5,027 nucleotides of DNA from an uncultured Longilinea sp. Lineage in GTDB: Bacteria; Chloroflexota; Anaerolineae; Anaerolineales; Anaerolineaceae. The notes under the pieces were generated by a model, which was not told the DNA's origin, searched no databases, and saw nothing but the letters and a program-made list of their open reading frames with translations. Position numbers and translations under genes: made by a program. The stretch lies in NCBI GenBank assembly GCA_937863945.1, contig CALMIB010000241.1, forward strand, positions 1 to 5,027, written 5' to 3'. Positions within the stretch are counted from its first letter, which is position 1. Each line of letters opens with the position of its first letter. This document shows, piece after piece, positions 4,980 to 5,027 of the stretch.

Positions 4980-5027
4980 ATGGACTACGGGATGATCGGA
5001 AAGATCGAAAAAGCCAAGCGTTACGCT
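4980..5027 (+). CDS. Start of an unidentified gene (first 16 codons, cut by window)
   Basis: The ATG at 4980 opens a frame reading MDYGMIGKIEKAKRYA that runs off the right edge without a stop. AAGGAG (bases 4964-4969) lies 10 nt upstream, a somewhat long but usable spacing. The visible part is basic and predicted helical, with no signal peptide or membrane segment. I have a weak memory of similar N-termini (IGKIEKAKRYAEE) on small uncharacterised Chloroflexota proteins that carry a SWIM-type zinc-binding motif further on; nothing in these 16 residues proves it. The gene sits just downstream of a promoter-terminator leader that may control it. Confidence 0.65.
   Translation, partial: MDYGMIGKIEKAKRYA

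Overview
The window looks like an ordinary bacterial chromosome segment of moderate to fairly high GC. It has five recognisable genes, one of them cut by the left edge, plus the first 16 codons of a sixth at the right edge. There are no rRNA or tRNA genes, insertion sequences, CRISPR arrays or phage genes that I can see. I place it tentatively in the Chloroflexota (Anaerolineae-like). The reasons are the form of MetRS (four-Cys zinc knuckle, KISGS in place of KMSKS, no C-terminal tRNA-binding domain), the GGDEF protein ending in a ribbon-helix-helix-like tail, and the start of the last gene. This placement is inference from remembered families, not a database result.

Layout. At 1-392 (+) is the C-terminal part of a diguanylate-cyclase-type GGDEF protein whose tail resembles a CopG-type DNA-binding domain. 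A bidirectional terminator (403-431) separates it from the convergent metG (454-2244, -). A 487-bp divergent intergenic region (2245-2731) follows. It holds a good minus-strand promoter with a roughly 125-nt leader for metG, two palindromes, a near-perfect 18-bp terminator-type hairpin, and a -10 element for the rightward operon. That operon holds a short NfeD-family membrane protein (2732-3337) and a stomatin/prohibitin-type SPFH protein (3383-4279), the classical partner pair of bacterial membrane microdomains. A GNAT acetyltransferase of the RimI type (4367-4825) follows after a strong GC-rich hairpin that contains the only Shine-Dalgarno-like stretch.

At the right end the sequence is arranged as a regulated leader. 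A near-consensus sigma70 promoter (4822-4850) overlaps the stop codon of the acetyltransferase gene. It should start a transcript near 4857 that meets an intrinsic terminator (4916-4944) only 35 nt before the start codon of the next gene (4980, cut by the window). Either this is a small RNA of about 85-90 nt, or the last gene is controlled by conditional termination. No known riboswitch class is recognisable.

The strongest candidates for something new are the promoter-terminator leader at 4822-4979, the GGDEF plus ribbon-helix-helix fusion at the left edge, and the unexplained terminator hairpin between two divergent genes. The rest is ordinary housekeeping or membrane biology.
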